In this document: piece by piece, positions 27,356-35,830 of the stretch
Position numbering within the stretch: position 1 is the first letter of the stretch
How the letters are laid out: each line of letters begins with the position of its first letter
DNA from: an uncultured Mycoplasmatota bacterium
GTDB lineage: Bacteria > Bacillota_I > Bacilli_A > RF39 > UBA660
NCBI GenBank assembly: GCA_946528555.1
Contig: CAMMYS010000033.1
Span: 1 to 64,000, forward strand
Reading direction: 5' to 3'
DNA: 64,000 nt
Notes under the pieces: generated by a model
The model's database searches: none
Told to the model about the DNA's origin: nothing
The model's input: only the letters and a program-made list of their open reading frames with translations
Translations under genes and position numbers: made by a program

Positions 27356-28651
27356 ATGTTTGAAAATTTAAGCGAAAGATTACAAAAAGTAGTTAGTAAT
27401 ATTAAATCTAGAGGTGTAATAAACGAAGAAAATATTAGCGATATTGTTCGTGAAATAAGATTATGTTTATTAGAAGCAGACGTTAATGTTAAAATAGTTA
27501 GAGAATTCATAGATAAAGTAAAAGAAAAAGCACTTGGTGAAGAAGTAAGAAAAAGTATTAAACCAGGTGATATGTTTGTTAAAATACTTAAAGATGAATT
27601 AGTTGATTTGTTAGGCAGAGATGCTGCTCCTTTAGAATTAAACAAGAAACCAACAATTGTTATGATAGTTGGTCTTCAGGGTGGTGGAAAAACTACTACT
27701 ATTGGTAAAATAGGTAATATGGTTAGAAAAAAACATGCTAAAAAACCTATGTTTATAGCATGCGATGTTTATAGGCCAGCAGCTATTGATCAATTAAAAT
27801 CTATTGGAAAACAACTTAATATTGAAGTATATGATGAAGGAAAAGGCAATCCCGTAGAAATAGCTAAAAATGGTATAAATTATGCTAAAGAAAACGGATA
27901 TGATTATATACTTATAGATACAGCAGGTCGTTTACAAATAGATGAAGCTTTAATGAATGAGCTTGTTAATATTGAAAATGAAGTTAAACCAAATGAAGAA
28001 TTACTTGTTATAGATGCTATGATGGGACAAGATGCTATTAATGTAATTACTGGATTTAATGATAAGCTACATTTGACTGGTTGCGTTCTTACTAAGATGG
28101 ATGGAGACACTAAAGGTGGTGTTGCTCTTTCACTTAGACATCTTACTAACATTCCAATTAAATTAATTGGTGATTCAGAAAAATTAGATGGATTAAGTGA
28201 ATTTTATCCAGAAAGAATAGCACAAAGAATTCTTGGTATGGGTGACTTAATGTCTATTATAGAAAAGACTGAAGCAGAACTTGATACTGATGAAATGATG
28301 AGTACTGCTAAAAAAATGCAAAGAGGTAAATTTGATTTAGAAGATTTCTTATCAACTTATAAACAAATTAAAAAATTAGGGCCTCTAGAAAATCTAATTA
28401 AATTAATTCCTGGTGCTAGTAAAATGGGTCTTAATGATGTAAAAATTGATCCTAAAGTTATGGCTAGAACTGAGGCAATTGTTTTATCAATGACACCTGA
28501 AGAAAGAAAAAATCCAGATATAATAAAAGCAACAAGAAAACAAAGAATTGCTTCAGGATGTGGACAAAAAGTTGAAGATGTTAATAGATTACTAAAACAA
28601 TTTGAACAAATGAAAACAATGATGAAACAAATGAAAAATATGAAATTCTAA
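27356..28651 (+). CDS. ffh: Signal recognition particle protein Ffh (SRP54)
   Basis: The 431-residue GTPase binds 4.5S/6S RNA and signal sequences of membrane proteins and delivers them with FtsY. It has an N domain (about 1-85), a G domain with GLQGGGKTTT near 102-111, DTAGRL, TKMDGDTKGG, and an M domain with GMGDLMSIIEK and a Met-rich end (MKTMMKQMKNMKF). AAGGAG lies just upstream. The length is slightly short but complete. It appears to be cotranscribed with the 57-residue membrane protein and is closed by a terminator. Confidence 0.98.
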   Translation: MFENLSERLQKVVSNIKSRGVINEENISDIVREIRLCLLEADVNVKIVREFIDKVKEKALGEEVRKSIKPGDMFVKILKDELVDLLGRDAAPLELNKKPTIVMIVGLQGGGKTTTIGKIGNMVRKKHAKKPMFIACDVYRPAAIDQLKSIGKQLNIEVYDEGKGNPVEIAKNGINYAKENGYDYILIDTAGRLQIDEALMNELVNIENEVKPNEELLVIDAMMGQDAINVITGFNDKLHLTGCVLTKMDGDTKGGVALSLRHLTNIPIKLIGDSEKLDGLSEFYPERIAQRILGMGDLMSIIEKTEAELDTDEMMSTAKKMQRGKFDLEDFLSTYKQIKKLGPLENLIKLIPGASKMGLNDVKIDPKVMARTEAIVLSMTPEERKNPDIIKATRKQRIASGCGQKVEDVNRLLKQFEQMKTMMKQMKNMKF

Positions 28652-28680
28652 GATTAGTTTTAAAAACTAATCTTCTTTTA
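28651..28680 (+). terminator. Terminator after ffh
   Basis: AGATTAGTTTT (28651-28661) pairs with AAAACTAATCT (28663-28673) and is followed by TCTTTTA. Confidence 0.7.
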
Positions 28681-28700
28681 TTGTTCGTGAAAAAAAGTTG

Positions 28701-28729
28701 TGCTATACTATAAATTAGAGGATAGGTGG
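28701..28729 (+). promoter_or_regulatory. Promoter of the vWA / XpaC-like operon
   Basis: TGCTATACT at 28701-28709 is an extended -10 with one mismatch. AGGTGG at 28724-28729 is a Shine-Dalgarno placed for a TTG start at 28735. Confidence 0.55.
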
Positions 28730-28734
28730 TAGAT

Positions 28735-30309
28735 TTGAAAAAGTTAGGCGTATTGATAATAATCGCAGTAATCATATCATTATTTTTGTTATCTGGAAGT
28801 GAACCTGGGTCTGGTATATTTAAATTTAAAGACAAAAATTTTTACTTACTTTCTAATCCAGATAATAAAGATGTAGAAAAAGATTTGATGGCTTTTGCCA
28901 AGAAAAACAAAATAAAATTACATATTGATTATGCAGATGATCTAGAGGCTGTTGATATTCTTGAAGGTGGAAATAAAGATTATGATGCAATATGGTTATC
29001 AAATTCAGTTTGGGTATACATGTTAAATAATGTAAAAGTAACAGATTCAAAATCAATTAACATAAATCCAGTTGTTTTTGGTATCAAAAAAACAAAAGCA
29101 AAAAATTTAGGTTTTACATCTGGAGAAGTATATAACAAAGATATTATCAAAGCAATTCAAGAAGGAAAATTAAAATATGTTATGACATCAGTTACTAAGA
29201 CAAATACTGGTTTAATTTCATATTTAGGATTTTTAAATGCACTAGCTGGATCTCCAGAAATATTAACAAGTGAAATGTTAAAAAATCCAACTCTAGAAAA
29301 AGATTTAAAAGCACTATTTTCTGGTGTAGAAAGAGTTAGTGGTAGTGATTCATTCTTGGAAGATATGTTTTTAAATTCAAGTGCTTATGATGCAGTTATC
29401 GCAACAGAATCTTCTTTAATTAGAATTAATAAACAATTAGAGGATCAAAACAAAGATCCGTTATATCTAATTTATCCTGTTGATGGAGTTGCTGTTAATG
29501 ATAGCCCATTTGCATATTTAGATTTTGGACAAGATAAGAAAGAAAACTTCTTATTATTACAATCATTCTTATTAGGATTAGATGAACAATTAGCATTAGA
29601 AAAACTAGGTAAGAGAACTTGGTATGGTGGAGTAAATGCTAATGCTGATTCAGTAACATTTAATAAGAGATGGGGTATTGATACAACAAAATATTTAAAT
29701 GCTACTAAATATCCATCACAAGAAGTTATGAATGATGCAATTATATTCTATATTGATGCTTTAAGAAAACCATCTGCTGTAGCATTCTGCTTAGACTTTA
29801 GTGGAAGTATGTCTGGTGAAGGAGAAACTCAATTAAAAGAAGCAATGGATTATATTTTAGATTTTAATAAAGCAAAAGAGGAATTTATTCAATTTTCTAG
29901 ACAAGATAAAATATTTGTTTTACCATTTGCAGGAGAAGTTAAAAATGTATGGCAAACTTTTGATGGAAGAACTACAGGAGAATTAATAAGTAATATTAAT
30001 GGATTATATCCATCTGGTGGAACAAATATTTATGGATGTGCTCAGTCAGCATTACAAATGCTTGGAACATATGGAAATGAATATACAAAAACAGTTATAT
30101 TAATGACAGATGGTGAATCAAATGGAGGTAGCTATTCATCATTAGAAAGAGATTATAGAAAATACGCTGGAGTACCAATTTATAGTATTATGTTCGGTTC
30201 TGCTAGAGAATCTGAATTAGAAGATATAGCTGAATTAACAAATGCAAAAGTATTCGATGGAAGATCTAATTTAATAGGCGCATTTAAAGAAGTTAGGAGT
30301 TATAACTAA
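28735..30309 (+). CDS. Membrane-anchored binding-protein-like/von Willebrand A fusion
   Basis: The start is read as TTG at 28735, because AGGTGG is 5 nt before it; a GTG at 28726 would lie within that site. The product of about 524 residues has an N-terminal hydrophobic anchor, a region of about 320 residues shaped like a type 2 solute-binding protein (YDAIWLSNSVWVYML, VTKTNTGLISYLGFLNAL), then a vWA domain with a MIDAS site DFSGSMSG near 354-361, GGTNIYG, and LMTDGESNGG. MIDAS proteins bind metal-dependent ligands. It is first in an operon with an XpaC-like protein and a second binding protein, overlapping the next gene by one base. It should face outward. Confidence 0.78.
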   Translation: MKKLGVLIIIAVIISLFLLSGSEPGSGIFKFKDKNFYLLSNPDNKDVEKDLMAFAKKNKIKLHIDYADDLEAVDILEGGNKDYDAIWLSNSVWVYMLNNVKVTDSKSININPVVFGIKKTKAKNLGFTSGEVYNKDIIKAIQEGKLKYVMTSVTKTNTGLISYLGFLNALAGSPEILTSEMLKNPTLEKDLKALFSGVERVSGSDSFLEDMFLNSSAYDAVIATESSLIRINKQLEDQNKDPLYLIYPVDGVAVNDSPFAYLDFGQDKKENFLLLQSFLLGLDEQLALEKLGKRTWYGGVNANADSVTFNKRWGIDTTKYLNATKYPSQEVMNDAIIFYIDALRKPSAVAFCLDFSGSMSGEGETQLKEAMDYILDFNKAKEEFIQFSRQDKIFVLPFAGEVKNVWQTFDGRTTGELISNINGLYPSGGTNIYGCAQSALQMLGTYGNEYTKTVILMTDGESNGGSYSSLERDYRKYAGVPIYSIMFGSARESELEDIAELTNAKVFDGRSNLIGAFKEVRSYN

Positions 30310-30902
30310 TGATAGGCTTTCAAAAAAGATATGTTTATGCAGTTATTCCTGGCGCTATAGTTTTTATAGTATTATATCTATTTTTAGATTTCTATCTTTG
30401 GATATCTTTGCTTCTAGCAGCTGTTGCATATTGTGCAGGAATATTCCTATTTAAAGGAAAAGACTTAAGAATATATGATCCTCAAGCATTAGCAAGGTAT
30501 CAATTTGATTTATCAAGATTAAATAGTTATAAGGAAAGAATAAAAGATAAACAAATTAGAGATAAGTTATCAAGTATCGTTGATGTTTGTCAGAACTTAA
30601 CTAAATACTTAGAAACAAAACCTGCAAATGCAACACCTATATATAATTCATTAGATTATTATTTAACATTTGCAACTAAGAATATGGTTGAATATATGAA
30701 GATTGAAAAAATAAAAGATAAATCATTTACAGAAAATCAATTAATATTAAAAATGAATGTATATTTAAAAGAAATAGATCAAGAATGCAATAAACTTTAT
30801 AAAGAAGTTTTAAAAAATAAAGATAAACAAATTAATTATGAAATGAAAAAATTTGAAATGTTGTCAACTTTTGAAGAAGATGAAGGAAGTGAAAGAAAAT
30901 GA
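30309..30902 (+). CDS. XpaC-like membrane protein
   Basis: The 197-residue protein has two hydrophobic helices (about 9-30 and 34-50), then a helical cytoplasmic domain with PIYNSLDYYLTFATKNMVEYM. This resembles the FxxYYLPTxxKLLxxY core of XpaC proteins. XpaC genes are often next to TelA-type toxic anion resistance genes and vWA genes of tellurite/chemical stress systems. The gene overlaps the vWA gene by one base and the next by four (ATGA), so the three proteins are made together. The similarity is by motif only. Confidence 0.6.
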   Translation: MIGFQKRYVYAVIPGAIVFIVLYLFLDFYLWISLLLAAVAYCAGIFLFKGKDLRIYDPQALARYQFDLSRLNSYKERIKDKQIRDKLSSIVDVCQNLTKYLETKPANATPIYNSLDYYLTFATKNMVEYMKIEKIKDKSFTENQLILKMNVYLKEIDQECNKLYKEVLKNKDKQINYEMKKFEMLSTFEEDEGSERK

Positions 30903-32035
30903 AAAAAGAAAAAATTATTTCAATAGTAATTGGAGTAGTAATATTAGTTGTAGTTATTTTAATAGCTGTTGCTGTAAAAAATAAATCAGCATTTGTTAAC
31001 AACACAATTGAAATAACTGGAGCAGTAGGTGGTGGAAAAGAAAATCTACTTGCTGATGAAGAAATCAACGAAATATTTGCTAAAAAATATGGATTTAGAT
31101 TTACTCAAGATTCATGGAGTAACGGAAAAACTGTTAAGGTTGATGTAAGAAGAGAAAATGGCGATCCTTATGATTTAATATTCTTCTCTGATAGAAGATA
31201 TTATGAGGAATATCAAACAGATCCAGATCCATTATTACAAGAAGCTAACAGATATAGAGTTTTAGGTGGCGATTATGTACTTAATACACCAATAGTTATG
31301 TATAGTTGGAAGCCAGTAGTAGAAGCTTTCATTAAAGAAGATATTGTTACACAAGAAGATGGTGTATATTACATTACTAATATGAAAAAATTAATGGATT
31401 ATATTTTAGAAGGAAAGAAATGGTCTGATTTAGGTCTTAACATATATGGTTCAATTAATATTGGTTCAGTTGACCCAGTAACTTCATCTCCTGGAGCAAC
31501 ATATTATGGACTATTATTAGCAACATTAACAGATCAAAATTTAACTGATGAATCAATTGGCAAAGCATTACCAAAATTAAAAGAATTCTATGAAAAGAGT
31601 GGTTATATGAATAACACTCCAGCTGATTTATTCTCATTCTTCTTAAAAACAGGTATGGGAACTAAACCAATCATAGTTGATTATGAAAAAAGTTTAATTG
31701 ATTTTGCAAATGCTAATCCAGCAGGATGGAAACAAGTGGAAAAAGATGTTGTAATTCTTTACCCAGCACCAACTATTTGGAACTCTCACTGTATTGCAGC
31801 ATTATCTGAAAATGGTAAGAAATTAATTGAAGCTTTCAATGATCAAGATGTTAGTCAAATTGCATGGTCAAAATATGGCTTTAGAGTAGGTGTTTCTGGT
31901 GGAAACTATGATGTTAAAAAAGTTGGTATTAAAGGTATACCAAGTAGCATTGAAAAGGTAACAGAAGGTTTAACTAGAATGGAATACTATGATCGTGTTA
32001 TTAATTGTTTATCTGGAAAAGATGCATGTAATTAA
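30899..32035 (+). CDS. Membrane-anchored type 2 solute-binding-protein-like protein
   Basis: The 378-residue protein has an N-terminal signal anchor (about 5-26) without a lipobox and a periplasmic-binding-protein fold. Features include a VRRENGDPYDLIFFSD segment, a helix after GGDYVLNTPIVMY, TSSPGATYYGLLLATL, and AAL.ENGKKLIEAF near the C-terminus. The layout fits iron, sulfate or molybdate-type binding proteins. No ABC permease or ATPase is next to it, so it is unlikely to serve ordinary import. It overlaps the XpaC-like gene (ATGA) and ends at a terminator. It probably interacts with the vWA/binding fusion made from the same transcript. Confidence 0.65.
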   Translation: MKKEKIISIVIGVVILVVVILIAVAVKNKSAFVNNTIEITGAVGGGKENLLADEEINEIFAKKYGFRFTQDSWSNGKTVKVDVRRENGDPYDLIFFSDRRYYEEYQTDPDPLLQEANRYRVLGGDYVLNTPIVMYSWKPVVEAFIKEDIVTQEDGVYYITNMKKLMDYILEGKKWSDLGLNIYGSINIGSVDPVTSSPGATYYGLLLATLTDQNLTDESIGKALPKLKEFYEKSGYMNNTPADLFSFFLKTGMGTKPIIVDYEKSLIDFANANPAGWKQVEKDVVILYPAPTIWNSHCIAALSENGKKLIEAFNDQDVSQIAWSKYGFRVGVSGGNYDVKKVGIKGIPSSIEKVTEGLTRMEYYDRVINCLSGKDACN

Positions 32036-32062
32036 AAACTAGTTTTAAAACTAGTTTTTTTA
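32034..32062 (+). terminator. Terminator of the vWA / XpaC-like operon
   Basis: AAAACTAGTTTT is repeated as an inverted pair (32035-32058) with T residues to about 32062. Confidence 0.75.
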
Positions 32063-32098
32063 TTTAATTTATTGTAGAATGATTAGTAGGTGATTTCT

Positions 32099-32818
32099 AT
32101 GGAAAGATTACAAAAATATTTAAGTGCGTGTGGAGTGGCTTCAAGAAGAAAAAGTGAAGAATTAATCCTAGCAGGAAAAGTTAAAGTAAATGGAGAAATA
32201 ATAACTGAATTAGGTTTTAAAGTAAATGATAAAGATGAAGTAAGTGTTGAAGATAACGTAATTTTAAAAGAAGAAAAAGATTATTATTTATTATATAAAC
32301 CAGAAAAAGTAATTTGTTCTGTTCATGATGAAAAGGGTAGAACAACAGTTATTGATTTAATAGATACAAAAGAAAAAGTCTTTCCAGTAGGAAGACTAGA
32401 TTATGATACTAGTGGATTATTATTGATTACTAACGATGGAGAATTAACAAATAAACTAACACATCCAAAAGGTAATGTATTTAAAACATATTTAGCTAAA
32501 GTAGATGGACTTGTTAATAGTAAAGAAATTCATGAATTATCAAAAGGCGTTATTCTTGATGGAGTAAAGACTAAAAAAGCTATCGTTAAACTTAAAAAAT
32601 ATGATAAAAAGAATAATAAATCATATGTTGAAATTACTATAACAGAAGGCAGAAATCATCAAGTAAAAAATATGTTCAATTTATTTAATCATAAAGTATT
32701 AAAACTAAAAAGAACAAATTATGCTTTTTTAGATTTAACTGGTTTAAAGATAGGTGAATATAGAAAATTATCTATAAAAGAAGTTAAACAATTATATAGT
32801 TTAGTAAATAAAAAATAA
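32099..32818 (+). CDS. rluB: RluB/RsuA-family 23S or 16S rRNA pseudouridine synthase
   Basis: The start is set at 32099, since AGGTGAT lies at 32088-32094; an in-frame GTG at 32090 is inside that site. The 239-residue enzyme has an S4 RNA-binding domain (RLQKYLSACGVASRRKSEELI, first half) and the synthase core with GRLDYDTSGLLLITNDG, where Asp is the catalytic residue, and GRNHQVKNMF. This size and arrangement is typical of RluB of Firmicutes. It makes pseudouridine in rRNA. The choice between RluB and RsuA is not certain. Confidence 0.87.
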   Translation: MERLQKYLSACGVASRRKSEELILAGKVKVNGEIITELGFKVNDKDEVSVEDNVILKEEKDYYLLYKPEKVICSVHDEKGRTTVIDLIDTKEKVFPVGRLDYDTSGLLLITNDGELTNKLTHPKGNVFKTYLAKVDGLVNSKEIHELSKGVILDGVKTKKAIVKLKKYDKKNNKSYVEITITEGRNHQVKNMFNLFNHKVLKLKRTNYAFLDLTGLKIGEYRKLSIKEVKQLYSLVNKK

Positions 32819-32842
32819 GTTTGATTTTCAAACTTATTTTTC
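32812..32842. terminator. Bidirectional terminator between rluB and ferredoxin genes
   Basis: AAAATAAGTTTG pairs with CAAACTTATTTT around a 5-nt loop. It serves both convergent genes. Confidence 0.75.
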
Positions 32843-33031
32843 TTCTTCAATAACAATTGCTCCAGCTGGGCAAGATTCAATAATATTTAATAAATCTTTC
32901 TTGTCTTCTTCATCAACTTCTTCTTGCTTTACTGAACTTAATCCTTGATCATTAATTTCAAAATATTTATCATTTGCATTAACACAAAGTCCACAGCCTA
33001 AGCATCCTTCATTAACCTTTAATTTTTCCAT
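32834..33031 (-). CDS. Small [4Fe-4S] ferredoxin
   Basis: The 65-residue acidic protein has CLGCGLC (three Cys, C-x2-C-x2-C) and, near the C-terminus, SCPAGAI (fourth Cys followed by Pro). This binds one [4Fe-4S] cluster, as in Bacillus Fer and Thermotoga-type ferredoxins. The remaining sequence is rich in Glu/Asp, usual for electron carriers. GGAG lies upstream on the minus strand. The redox partner is not in the window. Confidence 0.92.
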   Translation of the reverse strand: MEKLKVNEGCLGCGLCVNANDKYFEINDQGLSSVKQEEVDEEDKKDLLNIIESCPAGAIVIEEEK

Positions 33032-33116
33032 TTTTTAATCTCCTCTTAAAACAATTATATATCAAAAAATGCAAAAAATCTATAACATATCTTTTATTGA
33101 AAATAAAAAACGTTTA

Positions 33117-33137
33117 TGATAAAATTATAGTGGTGAT
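33117..33137 (+). promoter_or_regulatory. Extended -10 promoter and GGTGAT ribosome site
   Basis: TGATAAAAT at 33117-33125 and GGTGAT at 33132-33137 precede the ATG at 33141. The leader would be about 9 nt. Confidence 0.55.
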
Positions 33138-33140
33138 ACT

Positions 33141-34190
33141 ATGAGTACATCTAGGATGGAAAAGTACGAAAAAGAATATGAAAATATGAGTCGTACTAAG
33201 AAAAATCAGAGTATTTATAATTCAACTGATATGGGTGAATTATCAAGATTAAAAACTAACACTAATGTTAGTGTTATTTCTGATGCTCAAAAAGAAATAG
33301 ATATTGAAAAAATAAAGAAATATTTAAGTACATTAGATAATGATGAAAAAGAAAGTAGAAGAGTATCACTAGAGTTACCAAAAGAAGAACCTCAAGTAGT
33401 GGAAAGATTAGAAGAAAAAGATTATGATATTAACTCAGTTCTAGAAAGAGCAAGGGGTAATAGAGAAGTAGATTATGAAGAGAATAGATATAGAAAAATA
33501 AATAATTCTCAAACGCAAATAGATATTTTAAAGAGTATAAAAATAAAAGAACAAGCTGCTGAAGAGGAAGATCCAGATATAACTGGACCAATAGATGAAT
33601 TAAATACTGAAGAAAAAACTATTGTTGAATTAATTCAAGATATTCAAAGCCATGGAAGCAAAAAGAAAGACTTATTTGAAGATTTGATGGGTAATGAAGA
33701 AGAAGAGACAGTAGTAATGGGAATGGCAGATAAGGAAGATGAGTTGAGAGATACATTATTGAGTATTACTCAAGACTTAGAAGATGCTATTATTCCTGGT
33801 AATGATTTTACACAAGAAATTAACATTGAAAAAGAAAATATAAAGAATGCAAAAGTTGAAGAAGATTTAGAGGATATAGAAGATTTGGAAGATATTGAAG
33901 AAGATTCTGAAGAAGATGAGGAAAATTTAGAAGAAACAAATGATTATACTAATACAAATACTAATTTAGAAGATGCATTAACTCAAACTTCACCAAAGAT
34001 ATCTACTATAGATAAATCCTTTTATACCAATTCAATGACATTTAATAAATCAGATTTTGAAGGATTTGAAGATTTAGAAAAAGACACATCAAGTTCATTT
34101 TCTAAGATAGCAATTGTAGTAACAATTATTATGTTATTAGTTACAGTATTTTTAATATTAAACTTTATCCTAGATTGGAACATATTTTAG
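33141..34190 (+). CDS. Acidic protein with C-terminal membrane anchor
   Basis: The 349-residue protein is almost entirely charged and probably disordered or helical: basic and Ser/Asn-rich in the first 60 residues, then strongly acidic (EDLEDIEDLEDIEEDSEEDEEN near 250-272), and one hydrophobic helix close to the C-terminus (about 319-343, IAIVVTIIMLLVTVFLIL). This is a tail-anchored layout with the bulk in the cytoplasm. No family was recognised. It could be a scaffold or division-related protein. It stands alone between a promoter and a terminator. Confidence 0.6.
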   Translation: MSTSRMEKYEKEYENMSRTKKNQSIYNSTDMGELSRLKTNTNVSVISDAQKEIDIEKIKKYLSTLDNDEKESRRVSLELPKEEPQVVERLEEKDYDINSVLERARGNREVDYEENRYRKINNSQTQIDILKSIKIKEQAAEEEDPDITGPIDELNTEEKTIVELIQDIQSHGSKKKDLFEDLMGNEEEETVVMGMADKEDELRDTLLSITQDLEDAIIPGNDFTQEINIEKENIKNAKVEEDLEDIEDLEDIEEDSEEDEENLEETNDYTNTNTNLEDALTQTSPKISTIDKSFYTNSMTFNKSDFEGFEDLEKDTSSSFSKIAIVVTIIMLLVTVFLILNFILDWNIF

Positions 34191-34216
34191 TTGATTATTA
34201 GATATAATCAACTTTT
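34189..34216 (+). terminator. Terminator
   Basis: AGTTGATTAT (34189-34198) pairs with ATAATCAACT (34204-34213), then TTT. Confidence 0.6.
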
Positions 34217-34217
34217 G

Positions 34218-34226
34218 TGTTATAAT
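34218..34226 (+). promoter_or_regulatory. Extended -10 promoter of the yutD-like gene
   Basis: TGTTATAAT is a perfect extended -10, directly after the previous terminator. GAGGGTGG precedes the ATG at 34246. Confidence 0.6.
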
Positions 34227-34245
34227 AAGCAGTGAGGGTGGAATT

Positions 34246-34527
34246 ATGGAAAAGATAATTGAAGTAGAAGGGAAAAAATATAAATTAATAAAAGATTATA
34301 GAGATGGATTCGATGAAGAAATGTTTAAAGAAAAATATACATCCTTCTTTGAAGAATATGATTATATTGTGGGAGATATAGCTTATTCAAAATTAAGATT
34401 AAAAGGTTTTAATGATAAAGATAATAAGAATTTTAATAAAATAAATGATTATAAAAATGTTGATAAATATATAAAAGAAAATTGTGCTTATGGGTGCAAA
34501 TATTTTATATTAAAAAAAGAGGAATAA
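34246..34527 (+). CDS. yutD: YutD family protein (DUF1027)
   Basis: The 93-residue protein matches YutD of Bacillus: LIKDYRDGFDEEMFKEKY, then EYDYIVGDIAYSKLRLKGF, and a C-terminal CAYGCKYFILKK. The family is widespread in Firmicutes and has no assigned function. No signal or membrane segment is present. It is near other small cytoplasmic genes but has its own promoter. Confidence 0.88.
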   Translation: MEKIIEVEGKKYKLIKDYRDGFDEEMFKEKYTSFFEEYDYIVGDIAYSKLRLKGFNDKDNKNFNKINDYKNVDKYIKENCAYGCKYFILKKEE

Positions 34528-34601
34528 AATCACGAATTAATTGATATTATTATTGCATTGTGATATTATTATAATGAGAAATGATAGAGAGGAAGTGGCT
34601 T

Positions 34602-34856
34602 ATGAATAAGATATCTGTAAAAAATATGGATGGAACAATGGAAGAAGTTGATTTAATTAATGCATTTAAATTAAATGATATTAATAAGAGTTTTGTTATT
34701 CTATCTAAAGGTGAAAAGATAGCTGATGGAATGAGTAAAATATATATTTCTGAATTTGTTGAAAGTGAGCCAGGTGTTTATAGCTTAATAGGAATTAAAG
34801 ATGATCAAATGTGGAGTAAAGTAAAAGAAGCTATGAAACAAATTGTTGAAAGTTAG
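34602..34856 (+). CDS. DUF1292-like small protein
   Basis: The start is placed at 34602 (MNKISVK), after GGAAGTGG; a TATAAT box lies at 34570-34575. The 84-residue product shows the DUF1292 pattern: short beta strands with a charged MDGTMEEVDL start, INKSFVILSK, KIYISEFVE and VYSLIGIKDDQMWSKVKEAM. The family (YrzB-type) is common beside Firmicutes core genes and of unknown function. It precedes the next gene by 10 nt, so the two are probably cotranscribed. Confidence 0.6.
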   Translation: MNKISVKNMDGTMEEVDLINAFKLNDINKSFVILSKGEKIADGMSKIYISEFVESEPGVYSLIGIKDDQMWSKVKEAMKQIVES

Positions 34857-34866
34857 GTGAGACATC

Positions 34867-35757
34867 ATGGAAATGGAAGGACAATTAGAAAAATTATTGC
34901 AAGGGCAAGTAGTTGCTACTGCTGATTATACAAATGCTAGAAAAGCAATTGGTGTTAGTGATGAACATCTTCAAGGAGATCCTTGTCCACTTGGAAAACA
35001 AGGTGCTTTTAAAAAGGCTGAAACTATTGAAACTTTTGATGCAGTGGGAGAAAAGCCAGCCGAAGGTGTAACTGAAACTTTAGATTTCACTGCTGGACCT
35101 GCTTCAACACCAGAGCCAACTTCAAATATTACATTAGGACCAGCACCAGAACCAACTCCAGAAGCTGAACCAGCTGGACCAAAATTTATTTTACCTGAGG
35201 CTCCAGTAAGTGATATTGCTACAGGAAATCCTGTTCAAGTTGAGCCATTGGATGCCTTACAAACAATGATACCTGATAGACCAGCAGAAGTAGTTACAGA
35301 GCCTGTAGTTGAAGAAGTTCCTACTGAAATGGCATTACCAGTAATGGATAATCAAGTTGTTGCAGAAGCACCAACAAGTGTTGATGAAAGCTTATTTGTT
35401 AATACTCCTGGAACTCCGGAGCCAACACCAACTGAATTGCCACAAAGTGCACCAGCAGCTTCTAGTGAAGCTAAAGTTGATCCAAATATGTTAAATGAAA
35501 CAATAGTTAAAGCATTAGATCAATTAAAAGAAAGATTAAAAGCTGTTGTTGATGAAGAAGTTGAAAAATATAAAGCTGATTTATTAGGTGCAACTGAAAA
35601 GAAAGAAGAAAATGTTGAAACTGCTTTACAAGCTCCATTAGGGATGGAAACTCCAGCTGCAGTAGATGCTCCAGCCGAAGATAGTTTAATGGCAGCTGCA
35701 TTAGATCAAATAAATAATATCTCAGAAGTACCTGAGTTAGATGTTCCAACATTATAA
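34867..35757 (+). CDS. Pro/Ala/Glu-rich, probably disordered protein
   Basis: The 296-residue protein has a short folded-looking N-terminus (QLEKLLQGQVVATADYT, then GDPCPLGKQG), a long Pro/Thr/Glu/Ala-rich middle (about 60-205) like a flexible linker, a Lys/Glu-rich helix (DQLKERLKAVVDEEVEKYKADLL) near 217-240, and a second low-complexity tail. No signal peptide is seen, so it should be cytoplasmic. The composition uses more GC-rich Ala/Pro codons than its neighbours. AGGTGAG precedes the ATG. The function is unknown. Confidence 0.55.
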   Translation: MEMEGQLEKLLQGQVVATADYTNARKAIGVSDEHLQGDPCPLGKQGAFKKAETIETFDAVGEKPAEGVTETLDFTAGPASTPEPTSNITLGPAPEPTPEAEPAGPKFILPEAPVSDIATGNPVQVEPLDALQTMIPDRPAEVVTEPVVEEVPTEMALPVMDNQVVAEAPTSVDESLFVNTPGTPEPTPTELPQSAPAASSEAKVDPNMLNETIVKALDQLKERLKAVVDEEVEKYKADLLGATEKKEENVETALQAPLGMETPAAVDAPAEDSLMAAALDQINNISEVPELDVPTL

Positions 35758-35766
35758 TAAAAAATG

Positions 35767-35793
35767 ACTAGTTTACATAAACTAGTTTTTTAT
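35767..35793 (+). terminator. Terminator
   Basis: ACTAGTTT (35767-35774) pairs with AAACTAGT (35779-35786), then TTTTT. Confidence 0.75.
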
Positions 35794-35806
35794 TTGCGTT
35801 GAAATA

Positions 35807-35815
35807 TGTTATAAT
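35807..35815 (+). promoter_or_regulatory. Extended -10 promoter of the S1-domain gene
   Basis: TGTTATAAT is a perfect extended -10. A TTG directly after it at 35816 lies too close to be within the transcript, which puts the start at the ATG at 35831. Confidence 0.6.
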
Positions 35816-35830
35816 TTGAGTGTGATTGAT

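Noticed and set aside
35816..35830. TTG at 35816 as the start of the S1-domain gene
   Set aside because: It touches the -10 box (35810-35815), so it cannot be in the transcript. The family normally starts at MKKYKVGD.
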